Shown: positions 63,917 through 64,000 of the stretch, in pieces
Layout of the letters: each line of letters starts with the position of its first letter
How positions within the stretch are numbered: position 1 is the first letter of the stretch
Origin: Frondihabitans sucicola
Lineage (GTDB): Bacteria > Actinomycetota > Actinomycetes > Actinomycetales > Microbacteriaceae
Assembly: GCF_030296615.1 (NCBI RefSeq)
Contig: NZ_AP027732.1
Location: forward strand, 3,849,042-3,913,041
Direction: 5' to 3'
DNA: 64,000 bases
Notes under the pieces: generated by a model
What the model saw: the letters and a program-made list of their open reading frames with translations, nothing else
The model's database searches: none
What the model was told of the DNA's origin: nothing
Program-made: the position numbers and the translations under genes

Positions 63917-64000
63917 ATGACGGACACCACGCAGCAGGCCGCGACGCCGGTCGCGGCGGCCCAGCCCGTCATCGACATCCCGGTCGGGGCTCCCCTGCGT
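63917..64000 (+). CDS. Probable SipW-type signal peptidase I, N-terminus only (runs off the window)
   Basis: An ATG at 63917 opens a frame to the window edge: MTDTTQQAATPVAAAQPVID and eight more residues. No catalytic residue is visible. The assignment is positional, since TasA/CalY-type genes are usually followed by their dedicated signal peptidase. A second matrix protein gene would also fit. Confidence 0.4.
   Translation, partial: MTDTTQQAATPVAAAQPVIDIPVGAPLR

Noticed and set aside
1-64000. tRNA, rRNA, prophage or insertion-sequence content
   Set aside because: No cloverleaf, rRNA-like segment, integrase or transposase sequence was found on either strand.

Overview
This is a 64 kb stretch of high-GC DNA (roughly 70% G+C, many GTG starts, tightly overlapping operons) from an actinobacterium. 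The gene families (araBDA behind a LacI regulator, an EfeU with a long C-terminal extension, a Pls-like membrane NRPS, many surface-glycan genes) suggest a member of the Microbacteriaceae; the family is inferred from gene content only. There are no rRNA or tRNA genes, no phage or IS genes and no CRISPR array. 

Layout. 1-4.3 kb: a maltose/alpha-glucoside-type operon on the minus strand (LacI regulator, GH13 alpha-glucosidase, sugar-binding lipoprotein, start of a permease). 4.4-7.2 kb: a Tat-exported ferritin-like protein, CorA and a membrane protein. 7.3-13.3 kb: a poly-amino-acid synthetase module (phosphopantetheinyl transferase, Pls/PosA-like NRPS, M1 peptidase). 13.4-15.7 kb: a lower-GC ABC transporter operon behind a structured leader and a small secreted peptide. 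15.7-23.6 kb: acetyltransferases and regulators (XRE-cupin, TetR with its MFS pump, two overlapping GntR genes), separated by low-complexity repeats. 23.7-29 kb: O-acetylhomoserine sulfhydrylase, a membrane glycosyltransferase, a PiT phosphate transporter with a putative Pho box, and a DUF559-like protein. 29.1-34.4 kb: the arabinose operon araB-araD-araA with its LacI regulator and a perfect operator. 34.4-37.7 kb: a PfkB kinase coupled to an ADP-ribosylglycohydrolase, a PrmC-related methyltransferase and an EthD protein. 37.8-42 kb: the iron-uptake operon efeUOB behind a DtxR/IdeR-like box. 42-62.2 kb: a surface-polysaccharide locus (two acyltransferases, Wzz/BY-kinase-like protein, GT2, GT4, GT39 transferases, flippase, polymerase-like protein, a giant PKD/LamG adhesin and a beta-helix protein). 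62.2-64 kb: a MarR regulator divergent from a TasA/camelysin-like protein, followed by the start of a probable SipW-type signal peptidase. 

The last 20 kb reads as an extracellular-matrix island: polysaccharide synthesis, acylation and export, a giant adhesin and a putative glycan-active beta-helix enzyme that share one domain, and an amyloid-type protein with its dedicated peptidase. 

Two window-wide observations matter for any reader. First, at least ten genes are broken by single-base losses, nearly always in runs of four or five G or C, and adding the base back restores full family length; these look like assembly errors rather than pseudogenes. Second, the octamer GCAGGATC (or its complement) occurs 52 times by hand count, about 20-fold more than composition predicts, on both strands and mostly inside genes. 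It forms a terminator-like stem at one gene end and is absent from the lower-GC ABC operon.
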